This document shows, piece by piece, positions 35,697 to 44,560 of a stretch of 45,799 nt of DNA (its first letter is position 1; each line of letters opens with the position of its first letter). The position numbers and the translations under genes were made by a program. The stretch covers positions 1 through 45,799 of the forward strand of contig JAAAOG010000024.1 in NCBI GenBank assembly GCA_009909005.1. Direction: 5' to 3'. The stretch is from Alphaproteobacteria bacterium (lineage in GTDB: Bacteria > Pseudomonadota > Alphaproteobacteria > DSM-16000 > Inquilinaceae). The notes under the pieces are model-generated. The model saw only the letters and a list, made by a program, of their open reading frames with translations, was not told the origin of the DNA and did not search any database.

Positions 35697-38654
35697 ATGA
35701 CCACCCAGGCAGAGCTGACATCATTCCTTTACGCACAAAACGCCAGTTTCCTCGCCGACCTCTATCGCCGATACCGCGATGACCCGGGGTCCGTCGACCC
35801 CAGCTGGGCCAGTATCTTCGGATCGCTCGGGCCCGAGGCCGGCGAGATTATCGACGAATTCACCGGTCCCAGCTGGGCGCCCCGCAGAGGCGATGGCAAT
35901 GGGACGCTTCCCGAAGCCGACGGCATGCCCGCGTTCCCCGCCGAAGCGCAGACGCCGAAATCATCGGCGCGCGGGACGGGTGCCGCGACTCCCGCCGGGC
36001 CCGGGACGGGCGCCATGGCGGCTGCCGCGCCGGAAGAGTCCACGGCGATCCCGCCCGAACAGCTGCGCCAGGCCACCATCGACAGCATCCGGGCGCTGAT
36101 GCTGATCCGCACCTACCGGGTGCGCGGCCATCTCAATGCCAAGCTTGATCCGCTCAAGCTGGAGCAGCGCGGCCCTCATCCGGAACTCGACCCCCGCAGC
36201 TATGGCTTTACGGACGCGGACTGGGACCGGCCGATCTTTACCAACAACGTCCTCGGTTTCGAGACGGCGACGCTGCGCCAGATCATGCAGCGCCTCGACG
36301 AGACCTATTGCGGGTCGATCGGCGTCGAGTTCATGCATATCCAGGATCCCGATCAGAAGGCCTGGATCCAGCAGCGCATCGAGAACATTCACAATCGCAC
36401 CGATTTCACCCTGGAGGGCCGGCGTGCCATCCTGCAGCGGCTGACGGCGGCCGAGTCCTTCGAGCGGTTTCTCAATCTTAAATACACGGGCACCAAGCGC
36501 TTCGGCCTGGATGGCAGCGAATCCCTGGTCCCCGGCCTGGAGCAGATCCTGAAGCGCGGCGGTCAGCTCGGCCTGAAGGAGATCGTTATCGGCATGCCGC
36601 ATCGCGGCCGGCTCAACGTGCTGGCCAATGTCATGGGCAAGCCCTTCGCCGCGATCTTCTCGGAGTTCCAGGGTAATCCGGCCAATCCGGAGGACGTGCA
36701 GGGCTCGGGCGACGTCAAGTATCACCTCGGCACCTCGTCGGACCGGGAGTTCGACGGCAATTCCATCCATCTCTCGCTGACCGCCAACCCGTCGCACCTC
36801 GAGGCGGTGAACCCCGTGGTTTGCGGCAAGGTGCGGGCCAAGCAGATGCAGCGCGGCGACTATGACCGGGACGAGGTGCTCGGCGTGCTGCTGCATGGCG
36901 ATGCTTCCTTTGCCGGCCAGGGCATCGTCGGCGAGACGCTGATGCTCTCGGAACTCAAGGGCTATCGCGTCGGCGGCACGATCCACTTCATCGTCAACAA
37001 CCAGATCGGCTTCACGACCACGCCGCAATATTCGCGCTCCGGGCCCTACCCGTCGGAAATGGCCAAGGCCATCCAGGCGCCGATCTTCCACGTCAATGGC
37101 GACGATCCGGAGGCGGTCGTCCATGTCTGCCGCATCGCCATCGAGTTCCGGCAGCAGTTCAAGAAGGACGTGGTCGTTGACATGTTCTGCTACCGCCGGT
37201 TCGGGCATAACGAAGCGGACGAGCCGGCCTTCACCCAGCCGGTGATGTACAAGACGATTGCCCAGCACCCGTCGGTCCGGGAAGTCTATGCCGGCCGGCT
37301 GATCCATCAGACGCTGATCGGCGAGGACGAACCCGAGACCTTCGTCCGCGAGTTCCACGACAAGCTGGAGGGAGAGTTCGAAGCCTCCAATACCTATCGC
37401 CCGAACCAGGCGGACTGGCTGGGCGGAGCCTGGTCGGGCCTGACCATTGCCAAGGCCGGCGACCGCCGCGGCACGACCGGCGTCGGCGAGGATTTCCTCA
37501 AGGAGGTGGGGCACGGGCTGCTGCAGGTGCCGGAGGGCTTCACCCTGAACTCGAAGCTGGTGCGGCAGTTCAAGAACAAGGAGCGGATGCTCGAGACCGG
37601 CAAGGGCATCGACTGGGCGACGGCCGAAGCGCTGGCCTTCGGGACGCTGGTCCGGGAAGGGGTCCCGGTGCGGCTGTCGGGTCAGGATTCCGGTCGCGGC
37701 ACCTTCTCCCAGCGCCACGCCGTGGTCTATGACCAGGAGACCGAGGAGCGGCACGTGCCGCTGAATGCCCTGCACCCCGACCAGGCGGTGTTCGAAGTCC
37801 ATGACAGCCCGCTATCCGAGTTCGGCGTGCTTGGCTTCGAATACGGCGTCAGCCTGGCCGAGCCTTGGGCCCTGGTGGTCTGGGAAGCGCAGTTCGGCGA
37901 CTTCGCCAATGGCGCCCAGGTGATCATCGACCAGTTTATTTCTTCCGGCGAAAGCAAATGGCTGCGCATGTCCGGCCTGGTCATGCTGCTGCCGCACGGC
38001 TATGAGGGCCAGGGCCCCGAGCACTCCTCGGCCCGGCTCGAGCGGTTCCTGCAGATGTCGGGCGAGGACAATTGGCAGGTCGTTTATCCGACGACGCCGG
38101 CCAACTATTTCCACGTCCTGCGCCGGCAGATTCACCAGAACTTCCGCAAGCCTCTGGTGGTGATGACGCCGAAATCGCTGCTGCGTCACAAGGACTGCGT
38201 CTCCGATATCAGCCTGTTCACCGGCGACAGCAGTTTTCACCGGGTGCTGCACGAAGACACGCAAATCGGCCCGCCGGAGGAGATGCGCCGGGTGGTTCTC
38301 TGCGCCGGCAAGGTCTTCTATGACCTGAAAAAGGAACGCGATGAGCGGGGGCTGACGGACGTCACCCTGGTGCGGCTGGAGCAGCTCTATCCCTTCCCCG
38401 ATACGGCGCTGGCCGAAGAGCTGAAGAAACACCCCAAGGCGGATATCGTCTGGTGCCAGGAAGAGCCCCGGAACATGGGTGCGTGGTACCATGTTGACCG
38501 CAAGATCGAGGCGCTGCTGCACCAGATCGGGCATGAGGCCCGGCGGCCGAGCTATGCCGGCCGGGCAGAGGCCGCCTCCCCCGCCACCGGGCTGCTGCGC
38601 CGGCATAATCAGGAACAGGCAAAGCTTGTCGACCAGGCCCTGACCATCGGTTAG
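35697..38654 (+). CDS. sucA: 2-oxoglutarate dehydrogenase E1 component
   Basis: A 985-residue protein from ATG 35697 with AAGAAGG about seven bases upstream; the open frame to 35493 is untranslated-like. The N-terminal helix (ELTSFLYAQNASFLADLYRR) recruits E2. A Pro/Ala-rich linker at 60-125 is followed by the catalytic core: IGMPHRGRLNVLANVMGKP, the thiamine diphosphate site between LLHGDASFAGQGIVGETLML and VNNQIGFTTTP, then the E1 C-terminal part (GQDSGRGTFSQRHAVV, LPHGYEGQGPEHSSARLERF). It decarboxylates 2-oxoglutarate in the TCA cycle and passes the succinyl group to SucB. Length is as usual. Confidence 0.98.
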   Translation: MTTQAELTSFLYAQNASFLADLYRRYRDDPGSVDPSWASIFGSLGPEAGEIIDEFTGPSWAPRRGDGNGTLPEADGMPAFPAEAQTPKSSARGTGAATPAGPGTGAMAAAAPEESTAIPPEQLRQATIDSIRALMLIRTYRVRGHLNAKLDPLKLEQRGPHPELDPRSYGFTDADWDRPIFTNNVLGFETATLRQIMQRLDETYCGSIGVEFMHIQDPDQKAWIQQRIENIHNRTDFTLEGRRAILQRLTAAESFERFLNLKYTGTKRFGLDGSESLVPGLEQILKRGGQLGLKEIVIGMPHRGRLNVLANVMGKPFAAIFSEFQGNPANPEDVQGSGDVKYHLGTSSDREFDGNSIHLSLTANPSHLEAVNPVVCGKVRAKQMQRGDYDRDEVLGVLLHGDASFAGQGIVGETLMLSELKGYRVGGTIHFIVNNQIGFTTTPQYSRSGPYPSEMAKAIQAPIFHVNGDDPEAVVHVCRIAIEFRQQFKKDVVVDMFCYRRFGHNEADEPAFTQPVMYKTIAQHPSVREVYAGRLIHQTLIGEDEPETFVREFHDKLEGEFEASNTYRPNQADWLGGAWSGLTIAKAGDRRGTTGVGEDFLKEVGHGLLQVPEGFTLNSKLVRQFKNKERMLETGKGIDWATAEALAFGTLVREGVPVRLSGQDSGRGTFSQRHAVVYDQETEERHVPLNALHPDQAVFEVHDSPLSEFGVLGFEYGVSLAEPWALVVWEAQFGDFANGAQVIIDQFISSGESKWLRMSGLVMLLPHGYEGQGPEHSSARLERFLQMSGEDNWQVVYPTTPANYFHVLRRQIHQNFRKPLVVMTPKSLLRHKDCVSDISLFTGDSSFHRVLHEDTQIGPPEEMRRVVLCAGKVFYDLKKERDERGLTDVTLVRLEQLYPFPDTALAEELKKHPKADIVWCQEEPRNMGAWYHVDRKIEALLHQIGHEARRPSYAGRAEAASPATGLLRRHNQEQAKLVDQALTIG

Positions 38655-38662
38655 GCTTTTGC

Positions 38663-38742
38663 GGCCCGCCACTTTCGCTCGGCGGGCCAACCCGCCTTGA
38701 CACCGCGCTCTTCCGGCCTGTCTCCGGCCGTCTTCCGGAGAC
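38663..38742. promoter_or_regulatory. Two hairpins between sucA and sucB
   Basis: GGCCCGCC (38663-38670) is mirrored by GGCGGGCC (38681-38688), and GTCTCCGG (38720-38727) by CCGGAGAC (38735-38742). Both are perfect eight-pair stems in the 159-base gap, without T runs. They could stabilise or process the sucAB message, or partly terminate it. Confidence 0.5.
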
Positions 38743-38813
38743 GCGGCGGACGCTGACACGGCCTCCTCGGCTTCCGCCGGCCCGACAGACAATGCGAAGC
38801 AGGATCGTATCCC

Positions 38814-40127
38814 ATGAGCGTTGAAATCACCGTCCCCGCACTGGGAGAATCCGTCACGGAAGCGACCGTCGCCCGCTGGCTGAAAGCCGTGGGCGAGCCC
38901 GTGAAGCGCGACGAGCCGGTCGTCGAGCTGGAAACCGACAAGGTGACGCTGGAGGTCAATGCACCGGCCGAGGGGGTGATCGAAGCCGCCAGCGTCGGCG
39001 AGGGCGAGACTGTCGAGGTCGGAGCGGTCCTCGGAACCATCAGCGAAGGGGCGGCACCCGCGGCCAAGAAGGAGGCGGAGGAACAGAAGCCGGCAGCGGA
39101 GACGTCGAAGAAAGAAGAACCGGCAAAGGAAGCCGCCGAAGGCGCCCCGCCGGAACGGGGCGAGGGCGAGGAACCGCAGCTGATGCCGGCGGCCCGCAAG
39201 CTGGTGGAGGAGCACGGGCTCGATCCGCAGGCGATCCGCGGCACCGGCAAGGGAGGCCGGATCACCAAGGAGGACGTGCTCGCCCATCTGGAGGCCGCCC
39301 CCGAGAAGCCAGCCGGAAAGGAGGAGGCGCCGAAACCTGCCGCCGCCGAGCGCCCCGCCTCCGGCGAAGCCGTCACCATCGATGTTTCTGCGTTCGAACG
39401 GCCCTCGCGGGCGCCCGCACCGGAGCGCGACCGCGAAGAACGCGTGCGCATGACCAAGCTGCGCAAGACCATTGCGAGCCGGCTGAAGCAGGCCCAGAAC
39501 ACCGCCGCCATGCTGACCACCTTCAACGAGGTGGACATGACCAACGCGATGGCGCTGCGCCGCGAATATCGCGACGTCTTCGAGAAGAAGCACGGCATCC
39601 GCCTCGGCTTCATGTCGATTTTCGTCAAGGCGGTGGTTCGGGCGCTGCAGGAGCTGCCCGCGGTCAATGCGGAGATCGACGGCGAGGAAATCGTCTACAA
39701 GAACTATTACGACATCGGCGTCGCCGTCGGCACGCCGCAGGGGCTGGTGGTTCCGGTGGTGCGCGACTGTGACCGGCTGGGCTTTGCCGAGATCGAAAAG
39801 ACCATCACCGGACTCGGCAAGAAGGCGCGCGACGGCAAGCTGACCATGCCGGAGCTGACCGGCGGCACCTTCACCATCACCAATGGCGGGATCTACGGCT
39901 CCCTGATGTCGACGCCGATCCTCAACCCGCCGCAATCCGGCATTCTCGGCATGCACAAGATCATGGACCGGCCGATGGTCGTCGACGGTCAGATGGTGCC
40001 GCGCCCGATGATGTATGTCGCGCTCAGCTACGATCACCGCATTGTCGACGGGGCGGAGGCGGTCACCTTCCTCGTCCGCGTCAAGGAAGGCGTCGAGGAT
40101 CCGCGCCGCCTGCTGCTGGAAATCTGA
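38814..40127 (+). CDS. sucB: Dihydrolipoyl succinyltransferase (2-oxoglutarate dehydrogenase E2)
   Basis: A 437-residue E2 with one lipoyl domain (1-75: [20 protein letters not shown]; lipoylated Lys43 in ETDKVTLEV). A Glu/Lys/Ala-rich linker follows, then the peripheral-subunit-binding domain at about 122-160 ([33 protein letters not shown]). The catalytic domain (about 215-437) has [20 protein letters not shown] and [16 protein letters not shown]; His408 and Asp412 form the acyltransfer site. It carries succinyl from SucA to CoA. lpd (E3) is not downstream; a convergent coq7 ends the region. Confidence 0.98.
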   Translation: MSVEITVPALGESVTEATVARWLKAVGEPVKRDEPVVELETDKVTLEVNAPAEGVIEAASVGEGETVEVGAVLGTISEGAAPAAKKEAEEQKPAAETSKKEEPAKEAAEGAPPERGEGEEPQLMPAARKLVEEHGLDPQAIRGTGKGGRITKEDVLAHLEAAPEKPAGKEEAPKPAAAERPASGEAVTIDVSAFERPSRAPAPERDREERVRMTKLRKTIASRLKQAQNTAAMLTTFNEVDMTNAMALRREYRDVFEKKHGIRLGFMSIFVKAVVRALQELPAVNAEIDGEEIVYKNYYDIGVAVGTPQGLVVPVVRDCDRLGFAEIEKTITGLGKKARDGKLTMPELTGGTFTITNGGIYGSLMSTPILNPPQSGILGMHKIMDRPMVVDGQMVPRPMMYVALSYDHRIVDGAEAVTFLVRVKEGVEDPRRLLLEI

Positions 40128-40182
40128 TGCCGATCGTCTTGCGCATAGGGCTGCGGATCGACAGTCGCCGGGGGAAACGCCG

Positions 40183-40770
40183 TCAGAAGCGTTCGGCAAG
40201 CCAGATGGCGACGCGGGAGCCGCCCTTGATCGCCGCACTCAGCACCCGGTAGCCGGGGGCCTGCTCCGCCTCGTTCTCGAGGCCGATATCGCGGTGCTCC
40301 AGCTCCTCCGCCCGAAAACGGTCGATGGTCTCCCGGAGTTCGCTTTCCTCCGGACCCAGCTGGCGGGCCTGGCGGGCATAGTGCTCGTCGATCACCTCCT
40401 CGACCGCCACCGTGCAGGCCATGGCGGCCCGCTCGCCGAGCAGCGCCGTGCCGGCGCCGAGTGCAAAGCCGGCAACGTGCCAGACGGGCTGCAGGAGGCT
40501 CGGGCGCACCCGGCGCTCGACCACCAGCCGCTCGAAGGTCGCAAGATGAACGCGCTCCTGCTCAGCCATATGCTGCAGGATCGCTGCCTTGTCGCTGCGG
40601 CCGAGCACGGCCAGCTGGCCTTCATAGATGCGGCGGGCACCATATTCCCCGGCATGGTCGACCCGGATCATGCGCTCGAGCATCGGCGCACCGGACAACT
40701 CGCCCGGCAGCGCCGGCTCCGTTGCCGGGCCCGCCTGCTCCGACGCTCGCCGGTTCCGCGCTCCGTTCAT
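40183..40770 (-). CDS. coq7: 3-demethoxyubiquinol 3-hydroxylase Coq7
   Basis: A 195-residue ferritin-like di-iron protein. Metal ligands appear in the expected order: RVDHAGEYGARRIYEGQLA, MAEQERVHLATFERL (ExxH), CTVAVEEVIDEHYARQARQL and FRAEELEHRDIGLENEA (ExxH). Two amphipathic or hydrophobic segments (WHVAGFALGAGTALLGERAA and VLSAAIKGGSRVAIWLAERF) attach it to the inner membrane. It hydroxylates the benzoquinone ring in the penultimate step of ubiquinone synthesis. The ATG overlaps the stop of the upstream dsbB-like gene (ATGA), so they are co-translated. Confidence 0.96.
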   Translation of the reverse strand: MNGARNRRASEQAGPATEPALPGELSGAPMLERMIRVDHAGEYGARRIYEGQLAVLGRSDKAAILQHMAEQERVHLATFERLVVERRVRPSLLQPVWHVAGFALGAGTALLGERAAMACTVAVEEVIDEHYARQARQLGPEESELRETIDRFRAEELEHRDIGLENEAEQAPGYRVLSAAIKGGSRVAIWLAERF

Positions 40771-41270
40771 CGCCCCCCCTCCTTCAGCAACTGTCGTGCA
40801 ACCGTCAGGGCGGTCGCGCCGAGTCCCAGCGAGATGACAAAATTATAGCCCGCCATGCTGATCCCGAAGAGGGACCACGTCACCACGTCGCAGGGCACCA
40901 CCGGCTCGGCCAGCAGCTGCGCCCGGAGCGCATCGATGGAATTGCCCGCGGCCAGCGGGTCGACACCGCAACCGTCGGTTCCGGCCCACCAGTGCTGCTC
41001 CACGCCCACATGGAACCCGGCGATACCGGCGCCGATCAGCAGGGCGACGCCACACAGGCCGATGATCGCCGCGCGCGCTGCCGGGCGCCGGTCGAGGGCG
41101 AGGCCGGCTGCCGCCAGCGCCGCGACCGCGACATAGGGCCAGCGCTGGTAGATGCAGAGAATGCAGGGCTCCACGCCGCCCACATACTGCCAAGCGAGCG
41201 CCATGGCCAGCACGCCCAGGCTGGCAACCATGAGCCACAAGGGAAAGCGGGTCGTTACCGACGAAAGCAT
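40767..41270 (-). CDS. Disulfide bond formation protein B (DsbB family)
   Basis: A 167-residue membrane protein from Met at 41270 (MLSSVTTRFPLWLMVASLGV); the frame extends to 41333 but the extra residues disturb the membrane start. Four helices are predicted. The first redox pair CILC (Cys36, Cys39) sits after WQYVGGVEP and before IYQRWPYVAVAAL. The second periplasmic loop carries Cys in TDGCGVDPL and VVPCDVVTW. DsbB reoxidises DsbA and passes electrons to quinone, which fits the coupled ubiquinone gene coq7. A dsbA-like gene lies 1 kb upstream. Confidence 0.92.
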   Translation of the reverse strand: MLSSVTTRFPLWLMVASLGVLAMALAWQYVGGVEPCILCIYQRWPYVAVAALAAAGLALDRRPAARAAIIGLCGVALLIGAGIAGFHVGVEQHWWAGTDGCGVDPLAAGNSIDALRAQLLAEPVVPCDVVTWSLFGISMAGYNFVISLGLGATALTVARQLLKEGGR

Positions 41271-41352
41271 ACCGCAGATATAGCCCCTGCCGCCGGCCAA
41301 GGCGAGAGCCATGGCGCCGGTCCGGTGCGGCACCGCGCTCCCGACGCCCGCG

Positions 41353-41970
41353 TCACCCTGTCGCCGGAATCAGGTCCGGATCGACCCCGTCTTCGTTGTT
41401 CAGGTCGAGCTGGTCGCTCAGCCAGCGCCGCGCCTCGGCCAGCGTCGGCAGCCAGAAACCGCCCGCCTCGGCAGGGTTCGGCGGCGTGCAGGGGGCCAGC
41501 GGTCCGGCGACGCCGTGGAGGGCGCCGGGGGCGAGTTCGTGGACCAGCAGCCGCTCCTCCCGTTCGCCCGGCATGACGATGCCCCGGGACGCGGCATGCC
41601 GGAAGCCGAAGCGGCCGTAATAGGCGATATCGCCGACCAGCAGCACCGCGCCGTGTCCGGCTTCGGCCGCCACCGACAGGCTGTGCCGGATCAGGGCGCC
41701 GCCGACGCCGCGGGCGCCGCGCCCCGGGTCGACGGCGATCGGGCCGAGCAGCAGGGCTTCGCGGCCGCCGCCGACGGAGACCGGCCAATAGCGGATCGTG
41801 CCGACCAGCGCGTCATGCTCGCGGGCGACGAAGCGCAGATAGGGTACCGGCGGAGTCGCGACGCGATACTGATAGGAGGTCTTGCGCAGCCGGTCCGGCC
41901 CGAAGGCGGTATCGAGGAGGCTTTCGATCGGCTGCGCGTCGTCGGGACGCTCATGCGTCAACTGAATCAT
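41353..41970 (-). CDS. GNAT family N-acetyltransferase
   Basis: A 205-residue enzyme if it starts MIQLTHERPDDAQPIESLL at 41970; the frame runs to 42021. The acetyl-CoA loop is seen in AVDPGRGARGVGGALIRHSL, with LLGPIAVDP on the strand before it. VLLVGDIAYYGRFGFRHA is a hallmark of the YhbS-like GNAT branch. Substrate unknown; amino acids, peptides or small amines are all possible. It is followed by dsbB 82 bases downstream and preceded by a 307-base gap. Confidence 0.88.
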   Translation of the reverse strand: MIQLTHERPDDAQPIESLLDTAFGPDRLRKTSYQYRVATPPVPYLRFVAREHDALVGTIRYWPVSVGGGREALLLGPIAVDPGRGARGVGGALIRHSLSVAAEAGHGAVLLVGDIAYYGRFGFRHAASRGIVMPGEREERLLVHELAPGALHGVAGPLAPCTPPNPAEAGGFWLPTLAEARRWLSDQLDLNNEDGVDPDLIPATG

Positions 41971-42277
41971 GGGAGCCTGTCCGTCCCTGTCGATCACCGG
42001 ATTGCGGCACCGGATCACCATCCATGCCGCCTCATGCCCGGCGGGACCCGGCTCCCGGCGGCCCGTCAGCGCAGACCTGGAAGCGCCGGACCAAGACCGG
42101 GGCAGCCGCCCGCCGGACGGCCACGCGCCTGACGGCGCGGTCGTCGTCGTCGTCGCGCGGCAGTCTGGATATTAGGAAACGGTGTCATGGACCGTCCGCC
42201 CTCATGGCGTCCTCGCTGTCTGGCGCATGACCTAGCCGACCGGCTGATCGGAAGTCAACGCCGCTTTCACAAGGCTG
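41971..42277. other. Intergenic gap between dsbA-like and GNAT genes
   Basis: About 307 bases, GC-rich. Candidate open frames here are short and have random-looking Arg/Pro/Gly composition. No terminator, tRNA or conserved motif was seen. It presumably holds the GNAT promoter on the minus strand. Confidence 0.4.
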
Positions 42278-43045
42278 TTAACTTCGGTCGCGTTCCCGGT
42301 CGACCAGGTCCTGCAGGGTTTCCAGGTCGACGGCTCCCGGGATGACCATATCGCCGATGATGAAGGCCGGCGTGCCGCGGATGCCCAGCGCGATCGCCAG
42401 GTCGGCGGTGGCGGCGATCTCCGCGTCGACCGCGTCGCTGTCCATGTCGGCGCGCAATTGCGCCGCATCGGCCCCGATCTCTTCGGCCAGGTCGAGGATG
42501 GTCGCCTCGTCATAGCCGCCGCGATGCGTCATCAGGGCGTTGTGCATTTCGGCATAGAGGCCCTGATTGGCGGCCGCCAGGGCGGCGCGGGCCGCGAGTT
42601 CCGAGCTCTGCGCCAGGATCGGGAATTCCTTGAAGACGATGCGCAGGTCCGGATTGTCCTCTGCCAGCGCAAAGACATGGCCGACCACCCGCTTGCAGTA
42701 GCCGCAATTGTAGTCGAAAAACTCGACCAGAACGATGTCGGAGTCGGGATCGCCGATGCTCGGCGAGGTCGGGCTGTCGAAGACCTCGCTGCGGCGCTCG
42801 GCCAGGGTGGATTGCTGGCGTTCGTCGGTCGCCCGTTCCTCGCGCGCCCGCAGGACGGCGACCGCCTCCATGATGATCTCGGGGTTCTCGAGGAGATAGT
42901 TGCGGACGATATCCTCGATTTCGGCCCGTTCACCGCTGTCGAAGCGCATCTCCTGCGCAACGGCCCGATCGCCGGGACCGATCCCGGCGACCATCGCACC
43001 AACGAAAGCCACTGCCGCCGCCAGGCGGCGCCACCGAAAATCCAT
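42278..43045 (-). CDS. DsbA family thioredoxin-fold protein (Com1/DsbG-like)
   Basis: A 255-residue exported protein. Start ATG 43045 is chosen because GGGGAG lies six bases before it; the frame extends to 43162. The signal peptide RRLAAAVAFVGAMVAG is followed by a helical N-terminal region (SGERAEIEDIVRNYLLENPE). The thioredoxin domain has FFDYNCGYCKRV with the CxxC pair Cys114 and Cys117, and the cis-Pro loop IRGTPAFIIGD. It resembles Com1-like periplasmic thiol oxidoreductases of alphaproteobacteria. It lies 134 bp after the M48 protease gene on the same strand, with dsbB two genes on. Confidence 0.93.
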   Translation of the reverse strand: MDFRWRRLAAAVAFVGAMVAGIGPGDRAVAQEMRFDSGERAEIEDIVRNYLLENPEIIMEAVAVLRAREERATDERQQSTLAERRSEVFDSPTSPSIGDPDSDIVLVEFFDYNCGYCKRVVGHVFALAEDNPDLRIVFKEFPILAQSSELAARAALAAANQGLYAEMHNALMTHRGGYDEATILDLAEEIGADAAQLRADMDSDAVDAEIAATADLAIALGIRGTPAFIIGDMVIPGAVDLETLQDLVDRERDRS

Positions 43046-43179
43046 GACCATCTCCCCGCGCCAGGTCGTTTGCGAGCGCTTTGCAGAGTGCCGCCGCGCC
43101 TGCCGGGGCTCAAGCGGCCAGAAGCCCGGGCTTCCGGTCAACACGCGAATGTGACCGTCCACGACACGGCCACGGCCCC

Positions 43180-44517
43180 CTAATCGTCACGCTCCTCCCG
43201 GGCCACCCGGCGGATGTCCTGGGCCCGCAGCCAGCCGGACGAGCCGCGCGCCACGGTTTGCAGAGCGCGCCCGGCCTGTTGTTCGGCGATTTCGTAATCG
43301 CCCTGGGCCAGGGCCTCTTCGGCCAGCGCCACCGCACTCATGCCGAGTTCGCCGGCCCGGCCATAGGCGGTGGCCAGCAGCCGCCAGGCGAGCGGCGAGC
43401 CGCCGCCGGGCTGGGCCGTCGCCCGGGTCAGGTCGTCGATGGCGCTCTCCAGGTCGCCGGGGTTGTCGCCCGCCAGCTTGGTCTGCGCCAGGGCGACCAG
43501 CAGCAGCGGCTCGTTCGGCAGCAGGCGGGTCGCCCGCTGGTAATAGCTCCGCGCCTCCGCCAGCCGGCCATTGTCGAGCAGGATCTGTCCCACGACCTCG
43601 TTGAAATACGGGTTGTCCGGCTCGCGGTCGAGCAGCTGCTGCATGGTGGCCAGCGCCGGCTCGACCTCGCCCTGGCGATAGAGCGCGATGGCGCGGCCAT
43701 ACTGCACGGCGGTGTCGGGATCGTCGGCCGCGTAGCGCCGCAGCGCGATGCGCGGGTGCAGGAAGCCGACCAGCTTGGCCTGCATGCGCTCAAACTGCTC
43801 CTGCAGGCCATCCGGCACCGGCGCGTCGGTGTAGCGCGAGCGGGCGACATGGGCGCGCAGGAAGTCGATGCGGTCGCGGGTCAGCGGGTGGGTGCGGACA
43901 TATTCGACCTGCCGGGAGGCCGGTAGCAGCTCCTGGTCCTCCAGGCGCTGAAAGAAGGACAGCAGGCCGCCGGCGCTCATCCCGACCCGGTCGAGATAGG
44001 TGGCGGCCGCCTGGTCGGCCGCGTTCTCCATGCTGCGGGTATAGCTGAGAAAGGTCCGCTCCGCCGCCATCAGGCCGCCCGAGACGACAGCCGCGCCGGC
44101 CCGGCCGTCGCCGCTGGCCACCGCCGCGGCAATGCCGAGCAGCGTCGTCAGCAGCGCCGTGCGCTGGGCGGACTCGATGGCGTCCTGGCCGCGGGCGATA
44201 TGGCCGCCGGCGATGTGCCCGGTCTCATGGGCGATGACGCCGATCACCTCGCCGGCATTGCGGGCATCCAGCAGCAGGCCGGTGTGGATGAACAGGTTCT
44301 GGCCGCCGGCGACAAAGGCGTTCACCGACGGATCGTTGACCAGATAGATCGACACCGCCCGCGGGCTGACTCCCGCAACCTGGAACAGTGGCTCGGCATA
44401 GGCGCGGATGGTAGACTCGATCTCGGCATCGCGGATCAGCGACAATTGCCGCTGCGCCGCCGCCGGCATGGCGACGAACAGAGCGATGATCAGAAAAACC
44501 GCTATCAGCTTGCGCAC
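43180..44517 (-). CDS. M48 family metalloprotease with TPR repeats (BepA/YfgC-like)
   Basis: A 445-residue protein from GTG 44517 (MRKLIAVFLIIALFVAMPAA), with GGGAG nine bases upstream on the minus strand. The signal peptide ends near AAAQ, so it is periplasmic. The zinc site HETGH at 97-101 follows FIHTGLLLDARNAGEVIGVI, and the third ligand Glu is likely in RSMENAADQAA. The C-terminal half holds TPR-like helices (AIALYRQGEVEPALATMQQL, NPYFNEVVGQILLDNGRLAE, LARSYYQ-type units). BepA-type proteases monitor beta-barrel assembly in the outer membrane. It is divergent from the ggt-like gene with only 43 bases between starts. Confidence 0.93.
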   Translation of the reverse strand: MRKLIAVFLIIALFVAMPAAAQRQLSLIRDAEIESTIRAYAEPLFQVAGVSPRAVSIYLVNDPSVNAFVAGGQNLFIHTGLLLDARNAGEVIGVIAHETGHIAGGHIARGQDAIESAQRTALLTTLLGIAAAVASGDGRAGAAVVSGGLMAAERTFLSYTRSMENAADQAAATYLDRVGMSAGGLLSFFQRLEDQELLPASRQVEYVRTHPLTRDRIDFLRAHVARSRYTDAPVPDGLQEQFERMQAKLVGFLHPRIALRRYAADDPDTAVQYGRAIALYRQGEVEPALATMQQLLDREPDNPYFNEVVGQILLDNGRLAEARSYYQRATRLLPNEPLLLVALAQTKLAGDNPGDLESAIDDLTRATAQPGGGSPLAWRLLATAYGRAGELGMSAVALAEEALAQGDYEIAEQQAGRALQTVARGSSGWLRAQDIRRVAREERDD

Positions 44518-44560
44518 GCGTTCCGGCTCCCGTCCGAATGGCGTCCCGTTTCGCTGCCTG

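Noticed and set aside
35961-40238. Two long minus-strand frames over sucA and sucB
   Set aside because: Both are antisense to strongly conserved TCA-cycle genes and show shadow composition.
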